Origin: Basidiobolus meristosporus CBS 931.73 | Lineage: Eukaryota; Basidiobolomycota; Basidiobolomycetes; Basidiobolales; Basidiobolaceae | Assembly: GCA_002104905.1 (NCBI GenBank) | Contig: MCFE01000051.1 | Coordinates: 124,001 to 188,000, forward strand | DNA length: 64,000 nucleotides | Direction: 5' to 3' | Part shown: positions 10,675 to 20,290 of the stretch, one piece after another | How positions within the stretch are numbered: the stretch's first letter is position 1 | Layout of the letters: each line of letters opens with the position of its first letter | The notes under the pieces: generated by a model | Told to the model about the DNA's origin: nothing | The model's database searches: none | Seen by the model: only the letters and a program-made list of their open reading frames with translations | Program-made: the position numbers and the translations under genes

Positions 10675-13612
10675 TTACACTAATTCAAGAACCTTTATCG
10701 TTCCTTGACTATTGGCAGCTAGCATCACATTCGAGTTCTTCTTCCAGCAGACCGAACTTACGAATTGGCTAGGGTCGTCATCGGTGGACGGCTCCCCGGT
10801 GACCGGGTTCGCAGTCTTGAATTTCACGGTGACGACCGGCTGCTTGAGGTTTTTGAAGTAGGTGTACACGGAGTTGTTCTCGCTCCCGCAGGAAATCCAA
10901 TCTCCGTTCACCGCCAATCCAACGAAATTCTTTTCGTTCACATGGCCCGAGAAGGTGCGTGTGCAGGACTGGGAGTTGGTGTTCCACAGCTTGAGGGTGC
11001 TGTCGGTGGAGCTGTGGAGAGAGCTAGGTTAGAGCAAGCATCCTGTCTGAACGATGGGAAACACACGTACGCAGATATGACTTCATTCATTCCCATGAAC
11101 TTGACGTACGAAACCGCCTTGCGATGTCCCTTAAATACCATCAACGGCTCCCGCTTGTTACGTATGTCGTAATAGTGAATGTGGTGATCTGCGGATAGCA
11201 GGTGTAAGAAGCCACGTCGTCAATGGGGGGGGGAATAATTAGCACGATGTCTTACCGGCGCTGCCAAAAGCAATGTGATAGCTGGATTCCGGGTTGAATT
11301 TCACGCAACATATGTTGGCCTTGGACTCTATCGTCAGGATGGATTTTTTCTGGTTGGTGGACCATATTTTGACTGGTCAGGCTGGGTTAGTGCTGAATCC
11401 TGGTTGAGGCGGTGTTGCTTGGGGGTTTACCTTTAGTGTCGTCACTGCCACTAGCGAGCCGAGTGGGATCGGTCTTTGAAAAATCGACGCTCCAAGCTCG
11501 CTTTTCGTGCTCATCAAAAATCCTCGTTTGCGTGCCAGTGTTCACGTCCCAAAGCATCACTATTCCTTCGTAGTCGGAGCTAACAATTTGTGACTTGATA
11601 TATGGGTTCCATGAGAGACAGCTGCGAGTGAGGTTGTGGCTTTAGCCAAGCTGTGGTTTTACCTAACATCAAGGGAAACGTCACGAACCTGATCTTGCTT
11701 CGACAGACCATCTCACGGATGGGATAGTGCATCACCGTATTGCCACCGTCATCCCTGCCCCAATCGATTGTGTCCGTGGTGCAGCCGGCCACGCCGGAGG
11801 CCAGGTTCCCAAATTCGAAGATCTTGATCTTCTTGGTGACTCCGGCGGTAGCAAAGTACTCGTCATCACGATCGAATTCGATGCTGGAGACTATCGAGGA
11901 AGTGTTGAAAATATCGCCATATCGTAGCGTCGATAGCTCGCGGAAGCTAGAGTAGCGTGTAAATTTACTCAGGGTAGATGTGAACTGAGTCAATGAGTGT
12001 GGAGAGCCGTTATCTATGAAAGGCGACGATTAGAGCACTGCGCGTCCGATAGGGCTATAGCGGACTTGCTTTACCTTCGAATCGGTGTCCGAAGTAACAC
12101 TCTTGCAAGTCGTCAAAATGCTCAGAAACCCGCTTTTTCTGAAGGGCCGGAAACTTGACCATAGGGGACTTTCCATCTTGGGCGTTCGACATACTGCAAG
12201 CGGCAGGAGAAGAGTTAGAATGGAGTCGGGAGCATGGGTTGCGCGCATGAAGTGGAGTACCTTTCAATCAACTCAGATACGGCAGCGGCCGAGAGCGTTT
12301 CTACGTTCTGGTAGATATGATGGTTAGCGATGGAGGGGAACGTGGCCAAACTCCACTTCCATACCTTGTAACTTCTCTTCTTTGGCTCAAGTACAGCATC
12401 CTTGTCTTCAGCTTTAATGATCGGAACCTGGGCTCCTTCATTTGCGTCGCCCAGGGTTTCCTGCAAGTTCACCAACGTTGATATTTCATTCCTAGCAAAG
12501 CCGATGTCGTCGTTGATGAATTGGAGTTCCTTCTGTAATCGTGACAACGACTAGCCACAAAATCAAAGGAGGATTACTATTGTGCTCTGGCCTTGAGGTT
12601 AGTGTTGGTGGGCATGCGTGTACCTCTTCTTTGCGCGATTTGGCTTTCTGAAGGAAGTCCAGTAGAACCTCGTACTCGACTCGCCTCTTCTGAGACTCCA
12701 GCTGTCTCTTTTTATCGACGAGCGTGGTCATCAGCTGGTTCAAATCTGGAGCAAGATGGTTAAGGATCGCCGAGCTTCGATTACTGGGGAATGACCAAGA
12801 AACGAACCTTCGACCCCCCACTCATTATCATTCATGATTGAATGCTTCAGATGGTCAAGGGGAGAGTTTGCGCTTTGGGCAGCGGCCCCCGCGGTCTTTT
12901 CTAAGAAACGGTTGACTAAAATAAACCAGAAGTTCAGACCCATGCCTTTGTTGGGGCTTCAACACTGAATAGAGAGTACGTAGGAAATTCGGGTAGATCT
13001 GGTCTCGATTCAGAGGCTGCTTGCAAGTGGGGCAGTCGCTTTTGTGCTCTAAATGCTCGACTATACAGAGATAGCTAACAGACCAACATCAGTACGGGCT
13101 TGCTACGTTTTAGAAACCAAGAAGATGTACCAAAATGAATGACCACAACGAGTCATAAACGCCTCCTTGATAACCTGTAGACATATGGGGCTATGGGCAG
13201 ATTAATACTTGTGTGCTGGTTGTGGAAGCGCAGGGACTCACCACAGGAAATCGTTGTCCTTTGCAATTTTATCTATCTCGAATTTCGCCATTCTTGCTGC
13301 GATGTTGTAGGCGGATTCACTGGGAGGAGCGTTGGAATTCTCTTGGTTGGCTGGATTAAGAGAGGAATCGGCCTTTTGTTTGGAGGAGCTCTCGGGCTTG
13401 GGAGCCAGGCGGGATCTTTTGTTAGGTCTATCAAACCCGTTTAAGGGCACAAAATTCATGGAAGTAGATAGGGGCTGTGGCTCACTCCAGTGCTGTACTC
13501 TAGGTTGTTGTGGAGGTTGTTGTCTTGAGGAACTTCCCGAAGCTCTGGATGCTGAAGGGGAACTGCTTTGAACATTCTCAGTTTGCTTTGGCGAGTTGGG
13601 CACAGAGGACAT
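10675..13612 (-). CDS. COP1: COP1-type RING / coiled-coil / WD40 E3 ubiquitin ligase
   Basis: Substrate receptor and RING ligase; in plants and vertebrates COP1 targets transcription factors carrying a VP motif. The first exon (13612-13242) is a Ser/Gln/Pro-rich head with a basic KRSR cluster. Then a C3HC4 RING split over exons: [52 protein letters not shown] follows, and a long coiled coil ([35 protein letters not shown]). The C terminus is a seven-blade WD40 domain with COP1-specific phrases: [51 protein letters not shown] and the end [13 protein letters not shown]. About ten exons. Order and phrases match COP1 across the whole length, so this is not a generic WD40 protein. It is divergently paired with an RBR ligase gene. 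Confidence 0.93.
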
Positions 13613-14372
13613 ATCGAGGGCAGCTCTTGATTAAGAACAGGAATGTATTATCCGATGAGCCTGTGAGAAAGTTGAGCAAATGGCGAGGAGAAAACTCTCG
13701 TTGAACAAAGATATCTCTGACAAGTAGGAGTTGTTGCAAAAATCTGCACAGCCAGAGGAACAAGGGAGTACGTATCCAAAACTGTCAGTGCTTCTAAAAC
13801 GGCAAAGTCACTATGTAAACAGTCAAAAAGGGTTGAGCGGGTTCTATCCCTCACAATGATGAATTTTTTGAAATTGAAGTAAATTGAGGTAAATTGAGGC
13901 ATATTGTCACATCGATTTGTATTCTTTATCCCTCCCCCCATTCGTAAGTAGGAGGGGTGACAGGGGGAGAATGTTCTCTTAGGGAGTGGCTCTAGCTGAC
14001 CTTTTTTTGCAATCATGGAATTGATTCCAAACCCTAAGTACAAGTGAGATGATTGCCACCGCAGCCCTAACCCTAACTAGTGCTATACGCGCAGCGCGGC
14101 CTTTTCGGGATGTCGTTATCGAATGTCAATATTGAGGAATTAATAATAAATAAATTCATTGCCGTTCGATTGCCGCTCGATCGCTGAATAATCAGATGTT
14201 GGGAATGCTTGATCAGACAATCCTGTTGATAGTTCAAATGTGAAAGAATTTGGTTAGTGGCTCCGCAGCATGGCCGACTTGATAAAAGGATGGGCCCTGC
14301 CACTCGAGGTGGAGGTGTTTTCGACCGTCCTAGAAGAGTGACCGGTAGCCTCCATTGCTCCTAGTAAACGTT
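13613..14372. promoter_or_regulatory. Divergent promoter interval, COP1 / RBR ligase
   Basis: 760 bp between two E3 ligase genes transcribed away from each other. It holds two CCCTAA units at 14065-14077 and a further single AACCCTAAG at 14031-14039, resembling the telo-box used as a promoter element in plants and fungi. Otherwise no gene seen. Confidence 0.5.
14065..14077 (+). repeat. Two-unit CCCTAA telo-box-like motif
   Basis: CCCTAACCCTAAC, about 300 bp upstream of the RBR ligase ATG. Too short to be telomeric; a candidate Rap1/Tbf1/Teb1-type binding site by analogy. Confidence 0.5.
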
Positions 14373-15893
14373 ATGACCAATGACGAGCAAGATGATAATT
14401 ACTATCTGAGGGAAGAGGAAGTGTTGGCGGTAGAAGTAAGTCCAGACAGTCTGCTCCTAGCAAATGCAATTTTCTGATCTCTAATGGAACCGACCTTCCA
14501 CCTCAGTCCATTTACGAAACTGCTTTCTCTTACAACAAATCGCCAGAAGGCATATATTCCGGAAGTCTCTCCATCAATGTAGAGGTAGACTGCCCAGTTG
14601 AGCTGAAAATAGCCGGGGAAGAGCAGCTAAGCCTGCAATATCTGACCCCAGTTTCGCTTAATTTCACCTTACCTAAAGAGTACCCTGAGGCTCAACCCGA
14701 GTATAATCTATCCTGCCTGTGGTTAACGAAGGAGCAGCTGAATACTGTGAGCGAACAGCTGGACAATATCTGGGAAATGGAGCGCAGTGTGGTTAGTTTA
14801 TTCTTGGTGGATTTCCTGGAAAACAGCACGGTTGTACTCATCCCGAGCGTTGCCTGCACAGATCTTGTTCACCTTTGCCGATTACATACAACATAATTTG
14901 TTGGGCCTACTCGACATTCAATTCCCGCTATTTTTGGAAGCAGGTGAGCACTTGAAAACGATCCAACCTATGGGCGCACTGTGGGAACTAACCGATAATG
15001 TGCTATCACCAGAGACCGGTCGAGCGGTGGCCGAGCAGCTCATCCGGTACGACCAGGAAAGACGAAACAAGGATTTCTTTCACGGATATTACGATTGTAA
15101 CATCTGTTTCGAGGAGAAAAGAGGAGAATATTGCGTACAGCTAGACCAGTGCAGACACGTATTCTGCCTAAACTGCTTACGTGGATACTTCGAGATGCTG
15201 ATTGAGGAAGGCATGGTCATGACCGTCCGATGCCCGCACCTGGACTGTAGAAAATCACAGCATCGACTGTCCGAAGCCACCCTTCGGCGGATCGTGGGCA
15301 GCCAGTTCTACGAACGGTACGACAAGCTCTACAACAAACAGCTGCTTGACGCCGACCCGAACGTCATCTGGTGCCCAAGGTTGGATTGCCAGGCTCCAGT
15401 GAGGAAGGAGAGCGAGACGGAAAAGCTGTGCATCTGCACGAAGTGCGGATTTGCCTTCTGTCAGTACTGTAACAAAACGTGGCACGGTTCGAAGGTGTTT
15501 TGTCAGGTGGAAAATAGCAATAGAGTTGTACAGGAGTATATGGCGGCCACCGAATACGTCAAGGGGATCATGGAGATGCGCTATGGCAAGAAGCATTTGA
15601 CCAGCCTGATTCGAAATTACCTGGAACATATGGAGACGCAGAAATGGCTACGGTCGAATGCCATGCCTTGCCCAAGCTGCAACACCAGCATCGAGAAAAC
15701 CCATGGATGCAATCACATGAAGTGCGTCGTCTGTAGCTCCCATTTCTGCTACCTCTGTGGGTCGATCATCGACAAAGACAACCCGTACAAGCACTTCAAC
15801 GCACAGAATAGTGGCTGCCACATGTTGCTCTTCGAGGGTGTAGAGATCGACGAGCCCTTGGAGCTAGATGATTTTCTGTTCGAGGAGATGTAA
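14373..15893 (+). CDS. RWD + RBR E3 ubiquitin ligase (RNF14 / Itt1-like)
   Basis: Three exons (14373-14435, 14507-14791, 14862-15893) give 459 residues. The N-terminal RWD domain (EEEVLAVESIYETAF, FTLPKEYPEAQPEY) is followed by RING1 (CNICFEEKRGEYCVQLDQCR, HVFCLNCLRGYF), an IBR zinc-binding domain (WCPRLDCQAPV, CICTKCGFAFCQYC) and RING2 (CPSCNTSIEKTHGCNHMKC) whose Cys in GCNHMKC is the expected thioester-forming residue. RWD plus RBR in this order is RNF14 in animals and Itt1 in yeast. RNF14 acts on stalled ribosome factors and transcription regulators (recalled). It shares an upstream region with COP1. Ends with an acidic tail (DEPLELDDFLFEEM). Confidence 0.93.
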
Positions 15894-16098
15894 TATGCCA
15901 AGACCCCACATTCGATGTATATTAGTCTAATCCAATGGCACTTAATTCACTTCCAGACACCCATTCTATTAAACCCCGCCATGCTCACAATGAAAGATTT
16001 GGTTCAACGAATATTATTGGGACGGCCACAGGAGACATTAGGCCTTGGCATGAGATGAGGACACTGTGTTACGAGTATATTGAGGGTTGACGATCTAT

Positions 16099-16737
16099 CT
16101 ACATGAACAGCATCGGTAGATTTCCCACACCAGAGGCAACGCTGGTAACCATGACCGAGTTCTCGATTGCCATTTGATCCTTCTCGAGGGATGTGGCCAG
16201 CCTTTTCCGTATCTCATGGAAGGTGAGGCCCTCCCACTCTGCTTTCTGGAGCACCCGGAAGCCGGTCGTAATTAGGAGGGAGATCAGGGCCGAGGTGACG
16301 TTGGGCTTGCCCTTGGGGAGGTAGACATGAGCGGAGCCAATGCTCATGCCGTAGGTAGGACTGATCATCGCTATGGTGACTCCCTTGTTGGAGTAACAAC
16401 GGAGCACGTCGTCCGTCTCCAGGACCCAGGTGTAGTAATTGGATTCGTACGAGAACGAGGCTCGGAACTTCCGAGGCTCCCAGTTGAGCTTGACGTTGGC
16501 GTATTGAAAGTGCTCGCTGGACAGATGGAAGCTCACGCCGTTGATTTGTGCTGTACATTGCCATAGTTGGTCCCGGCCGTTCTCGGCGTAAAGGACATCC
16601 TGGTCCTGTGAAAGACTCTGAAACTTGCAAAGTATCGAGTCGTCGCTAGTTCGACGAACGTCATACACGTTACGGAACAACCGCTTGGTAACTACAAGCT
16701 CTTCCAAGCCCATGGCCATGGCAGCGATATACAGCAT
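16099..16737 (-). CDS. Hypothetical protein, possible tubby-C-like / LURP-like fold
   Basis: Single-exon gene of 212 residues. After a hydrophobic start (MLYIAAMAMG) it is a beta-rich protein: DDSILCKFQSLSQD, WQCTAQINGVSFHL, NYYTWVLETDDVLRCYSN, GVTIAMISPTYGMSIG, and a C-terminal hydrophobic helix (VTSALISLLITTGFRVL). The pattern of a basic strand, a central W-x-L-E strand and a last hydrophobic helix reminds me of the tubby C-terminal-like or scramblase fold, but no signature is diagnostic. Function unknown. Converges with the RBR ligase gene, 205 bp away. Frame integrity and codon use look like those of a real gene. Confidence 0.7.
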   Translation of the reverse strand: MLYIAAMAMGLEELVVTKRLFRNVYDVRRTSDDSILCKFQSLSQDQDVLYAENGRDQLWQCTAQINGVSFHLSSEHFQYANVKLNWEPRKFRASFSYESNYYTWVLETDDVLRCYSNKGVTIAMISPTYGMSIGSAHVYLPKGKPNVTSALISLLITTGFRVLQKAEWEGLTFHEIRKRLATSLEKDQMAIENSVMVTSVASGVGNLPMLFM

Positions 16738-17517
16738 CTCGAAGGGAGGTTAAAAGCGCAGTAAAGCCAGCGTTACTCGTTAATTAGATTAGCTAAAAGG
16801 AGGGGGTCTAAAAGTACAAAGAGGGCCGCGCGAGGAGTGGTATTAAAGGATAGAGTGAAATAGAAGTCCACCGCTGGCACTGCGAATGTGTATAAATAGG
16901 AAATCAGCGGATCACAGTATGGCCGTGGCTTAAGCTCGCCGAAGGGACATGTTACATGCGAAGCTATTAATGTAACATCACAAGCGGAATATGAGTCCAA
17001 TTCTATCCACATTAGAGCACTACATCCACGGAGCCAATACTTCACCAGCTTAGCATATTTATTATTGCTGTGTAGCATTAACAGGAAAAACTCGACCCAA
17101 ATTTTCCGTCACATGTCGTACAAGGTAAATACGTGCTACCTCAAACAAGCTACAAACCGGTTTCTGGAGAATAAGCACCAACGCATATTGATTGAGTGAT
17201 GAGCGTATATATGCCTCGAAATTGGTGGGTAAATGCGCATTTGTAGCCAGCGTGGAGGCAGGGGAGTACCATATGCTCATTAGCCATCTTGGGTTAGCAA
17301 CATGCTTGTTCAACTATGATCTAATGCGAATGGCACGGAGACGAGTGGTAGCCGCTATCGTTCCACTGGGTTGTATGCCTCACCAGTCGTGGTAAACAAG
17401 CCAGGAAATCCAGCGCTGGTTAGCATGAACCAACCACCTACGTAGGATCGAGGATGCAAGACTCGTGTAACTTGTCTGACAGCGTATCATATGATCCATT
17501 GGTTATATTGGGCAATG
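16738..17517. other. Intergenic, no gene seen
   Basis: 780 bp, moderately AT-rich, without a frame I can support. Upstream region of the gene at 16099-16737 and 3' flank of the alcohol dehydrogenase relic. Confidence 0.5.
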
Positions 17518-18150
17518 TTAATTGATGAGGATAATGCAACATGATTGCAGCTTGTTCTCCAACACGATCCTGTAACGAGCCTTTCCATCGCGGACTCGCT
17601 GAAGGTCTTCGTTGACCTTGTGCATGATGAGTTTCTCAATCATGGGACGGATATTGTGCTTGGTGGAGAATTCCAGGGTGGCCCTCTGGTCCGCGATGGA
17701 GCCAATGATACTGCCGGCGAGGATGAGGTTTTTGGGAATCAAACTCAGGGGCTGAACTTGACGTCGTCGGGAAGCGCGAGCAGGATGATCTTTTCGAATG
17801 CGTCCAACAGGTTGGAGTACTTGTCGTATGGTGCGTCGGAGGTGAAGAACAGGCAGTCTAGGGAGTGGGCTGCTTTGCTCGCATCCTTGACACCCCTCAA
17901 AACAAAGTGGGTGGCACCGGGTCTCTTCGCCTTTTCCTTCCTGTTGGTTGAGGTGGAGATGGCGGTTACCTCGGCACCCAGAGCCTTGACATATTGAAGG
18001 ACAAGATGGCCAGCCTTCACACCATGCCTTCTCATGGGCGCGAACACTGTAACACCGGTACGAAGGGCGGGGCAACCTCTGCAGACTCGGGGATTTTAAA
18101 CGCATTGTGGGAAAGCACACGGATGCTCTTGGTCTATCCACCGCGTTTGG
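17518..18150 (-). pseudogene. Decayed zinc-type alcohol dehydrogenase (cinnamyl-ADH-like), 3' half
   Basis: Homology to the C-terminal half of an NADP-dependent medium-chain alcohol dehydrogenase is spread over three frames. Readable blocks in order are IRVLSHNAFKIPESAEVAP, GVTVFAPMRRHGVKAG, HLVLQYVKALGAEVTAIST, ATHFVLRGVKD, LDCLFFTSDAP, LLALPDDVKFS and LSLIPKNLILAGSIIGS. The frame changes between EVAP and the GVTVF block (about 18066-18072) and again just after DDVKFS (about 17757). Between KAG and HLVLQ the expected 12-14 residues with the GxGGLG cofactor loop are missing. The zinc-ligand N-terminal half is not recognisable upstream. Without the cofactor loop no active enzyme could be made, so I call a pseudogene. 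Confidence 0.82.
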
Positions 18151-18670
18151 GTTGTTCTGGAAATGGGAACTCGGTTATTCGGGTCAACAAGGGCTGTATT
18201 GTCGTGATTGGCATGGAGTATTTCTTCAATTAGATCAAGCACATGGAATTGTCAAGAACGATAAGATGAAAAATAGCCCAGATATCTTGTCACCAAACTG
18301 GAGCCAGTACAGTGCATCCATTGATCAAATACAGAGGCTGGAATGGGGATCAGGATCAGTCCGTGCCACGCCTACCCGCAACTTGCTGTGGTGACCAAGG
18401 TGCAGTCGATTTGTACCTGTTGTTGGTGGCCGACTGTACCAAAATCGCACATGAAACGCCAAAACAATGGGAATATCATCCTCTGACCTCGGTGTAACGA
18501 AGACTGCTTGGCCGATCGGAGACTAAGTTACATCGATGTCCAATCCCAGGATTTATTAAGCCGGTGTTACCAACAGCACGCTCAAGTCTCTTCTATATCG
18601 AATCCGCTGCGTATTCCCTTTGATTTCATATCGAGAGGAGAGCCATTGTTAGTACAAATCACATTCACCA
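18151..18670. other. Intergenic between ADH relic and chitin deacetylase
   Basis: 520 bp. The lost 5' half of the dehydrogenase might once have lain here, but I cannot recognise it. Also carries the promoter of the deacetylase. Confidence 0.4.
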
Positions 18671-19873
18671 ATGGAGAGCTCCATGTTCATTCTATTGCTT
18701 TGGAGCATCAGCTCGGTCCTTGGAAACCAGACCCACCCACCCCAATCCACATCTCTGCCGACACTACCTTCCGGCTCCTTGCCCATTGGTGTCCTGGCTC
18801 CTCTGAACCCCGTAGCCATCAAGCAGATTGACTTCTCCCAGGTTCCCAACATCCCGGTCAAGGTCCCGGGTGCCGGGACATGTCCTGGGGTATGCCAGCC
18901 AGATGGCTGCGAGAACTGTTGGGAATCATGTGGGGTCTGCAAGAGACAGACTGATATCTGGTCTTGTCCAATACCCAACAACCTGGGACTTACCTTTGAC
19001 GACGGCCCAGGGTGAGTGAGAGGGTTTGCGAAGTATCCTGTGCAATTGGAGCTAAACGATCATTTCACTTCCTCTAGATCTGACACACCCAAGCTTTTGG
19101 ATATTTTAGCCGCCGAAGGGGTCAAAGCGACCTTCTGCGTCATTGGCGTGCTCCTGCAAAGCCCCACCCACGCGGAGACGATGCGTAGGATCTACAAAGA
19201 GGGACACACGATCTGCTCCCATACCTGGTCACATCCTCACCTGATGTCGCTAACGAACGAGCAGATCGTCTCCGAATTGAAAGCTACCGAGGATATCATT
19301 GTCAAGACGATCGGCGTGAAGCCAAGATACCTCCGACCACCCTGTAAGAGCAACATGATCCCTGCAATGTACGTCTGAAATAACTCACCCCATCTGTTTA
19401 CCTAGTCGGTGAAGTGGACGACCGAGTCCGTGCGATAGCGGAGGCCATGGGCTACAAAATACTGATGTGGAATCTGTAAGTCACTTTACGCTACCCCATT
19501 CCATTTGAACCAAACCAACCAAATGTCTAGAGACACGCTGGATTGGAAGTTCTGGCAGACCAATGCTAGCGCCATCGGTGATTCAGTTCAGCAGAACCTC
19601 GCAGCGTTGAGTAACCCGACCCGGAGTTGGGTAACGTTGATGCACGATATCTATTCTGCCTCCGTTTCGCAAGTCCCCGCCATGATCCACACCGCCAAAC
19701 AAATGGGCCTGGGCCTCCAGTCGGCTGGCCAATGCCTGGGGGATCCTTGGGTGCCAGTACAAGACGCTGTAAATCGAACCCAGACTACCAAGTCATCCAG
19801 CTCAAAGATCCTCACATTGCCAAGTTCCATGTACTGGTCAATATTGTTTATCTATGCTGTATACACTCACTAG
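18671..19873 (+). CDS. Chitin deacetylase (CE4 NodB domain), likely GPI-anchored
   Basis: Secreted metal-dependent enzyme that removes acetyl groups from chitin to make chitosan in the cell wall. Four exons (18671-19011, 19078-19343, 19406-19475, 19531-19873) give 339 residues. Signal peptide (MFILLLWSISSVLG), Pro/Ser-rich linker, a Cys-rich pre-domain (TCPGVCQPDGCENCWESCG), then NodB motifs: LTFDDGPG (base and metal Asp), SHTWSHPHL (metal His pair), RPPFGEVDDRV (motif 3), NLDTLDWKFW, and WVTLMHDIYS (motif 5 His). The C terminus has a Ser cluster followed by hydrophobic residues (SMYWSILFIYAVYTH), the layout of a GPI-attachment signal. Length is typical for fungal family members. Converges with the TFIIIC gene. 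Confidence 0.94.
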
Positions 19874-20290
19874 ACTGCAAGGACCTCCTCGGACATTTCA
19901 AAATTCCCCCGAAATCAGCCGCAACTAGCAAGGTGGGCAGAGCTCCCGAAGAGCGAAGCTCTCAACTGCCGCCGGACGAGTCTCCATCCTGCTTGTTTGT
20001 GCGCATGGTGACGACATCCTCGGTGTATACGAGGATCAATAATTTTATTGCAATAAAGCACGATACAAGTAGCATGACTATGTGTGGTGTATCTCCGCCG
20101 GTTGAATGCGGGGAACAATCATTATGTGTACAGAGGGTGGAGGGGGGGGGTTGTTCAAAGTGAGATTACAAGGAATGCAAAATTAGAGAAAGGGAATGAC
20201 GGCGGACAGATCGGGGATTCTCCTCTATGGGAAAGGGAAGGCATGAGTATTTGAGAGTGTGTATCGATCAGGGGAAAGCCTCGGCCGGGC
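19874..20290. other. Convergent 3' region, chitin deacetylase / TFIIIC
   Basis: 417 bp with an AATAAA near 20053 and a G9 run near 20142. No gene seen. Confidence 0.5.
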
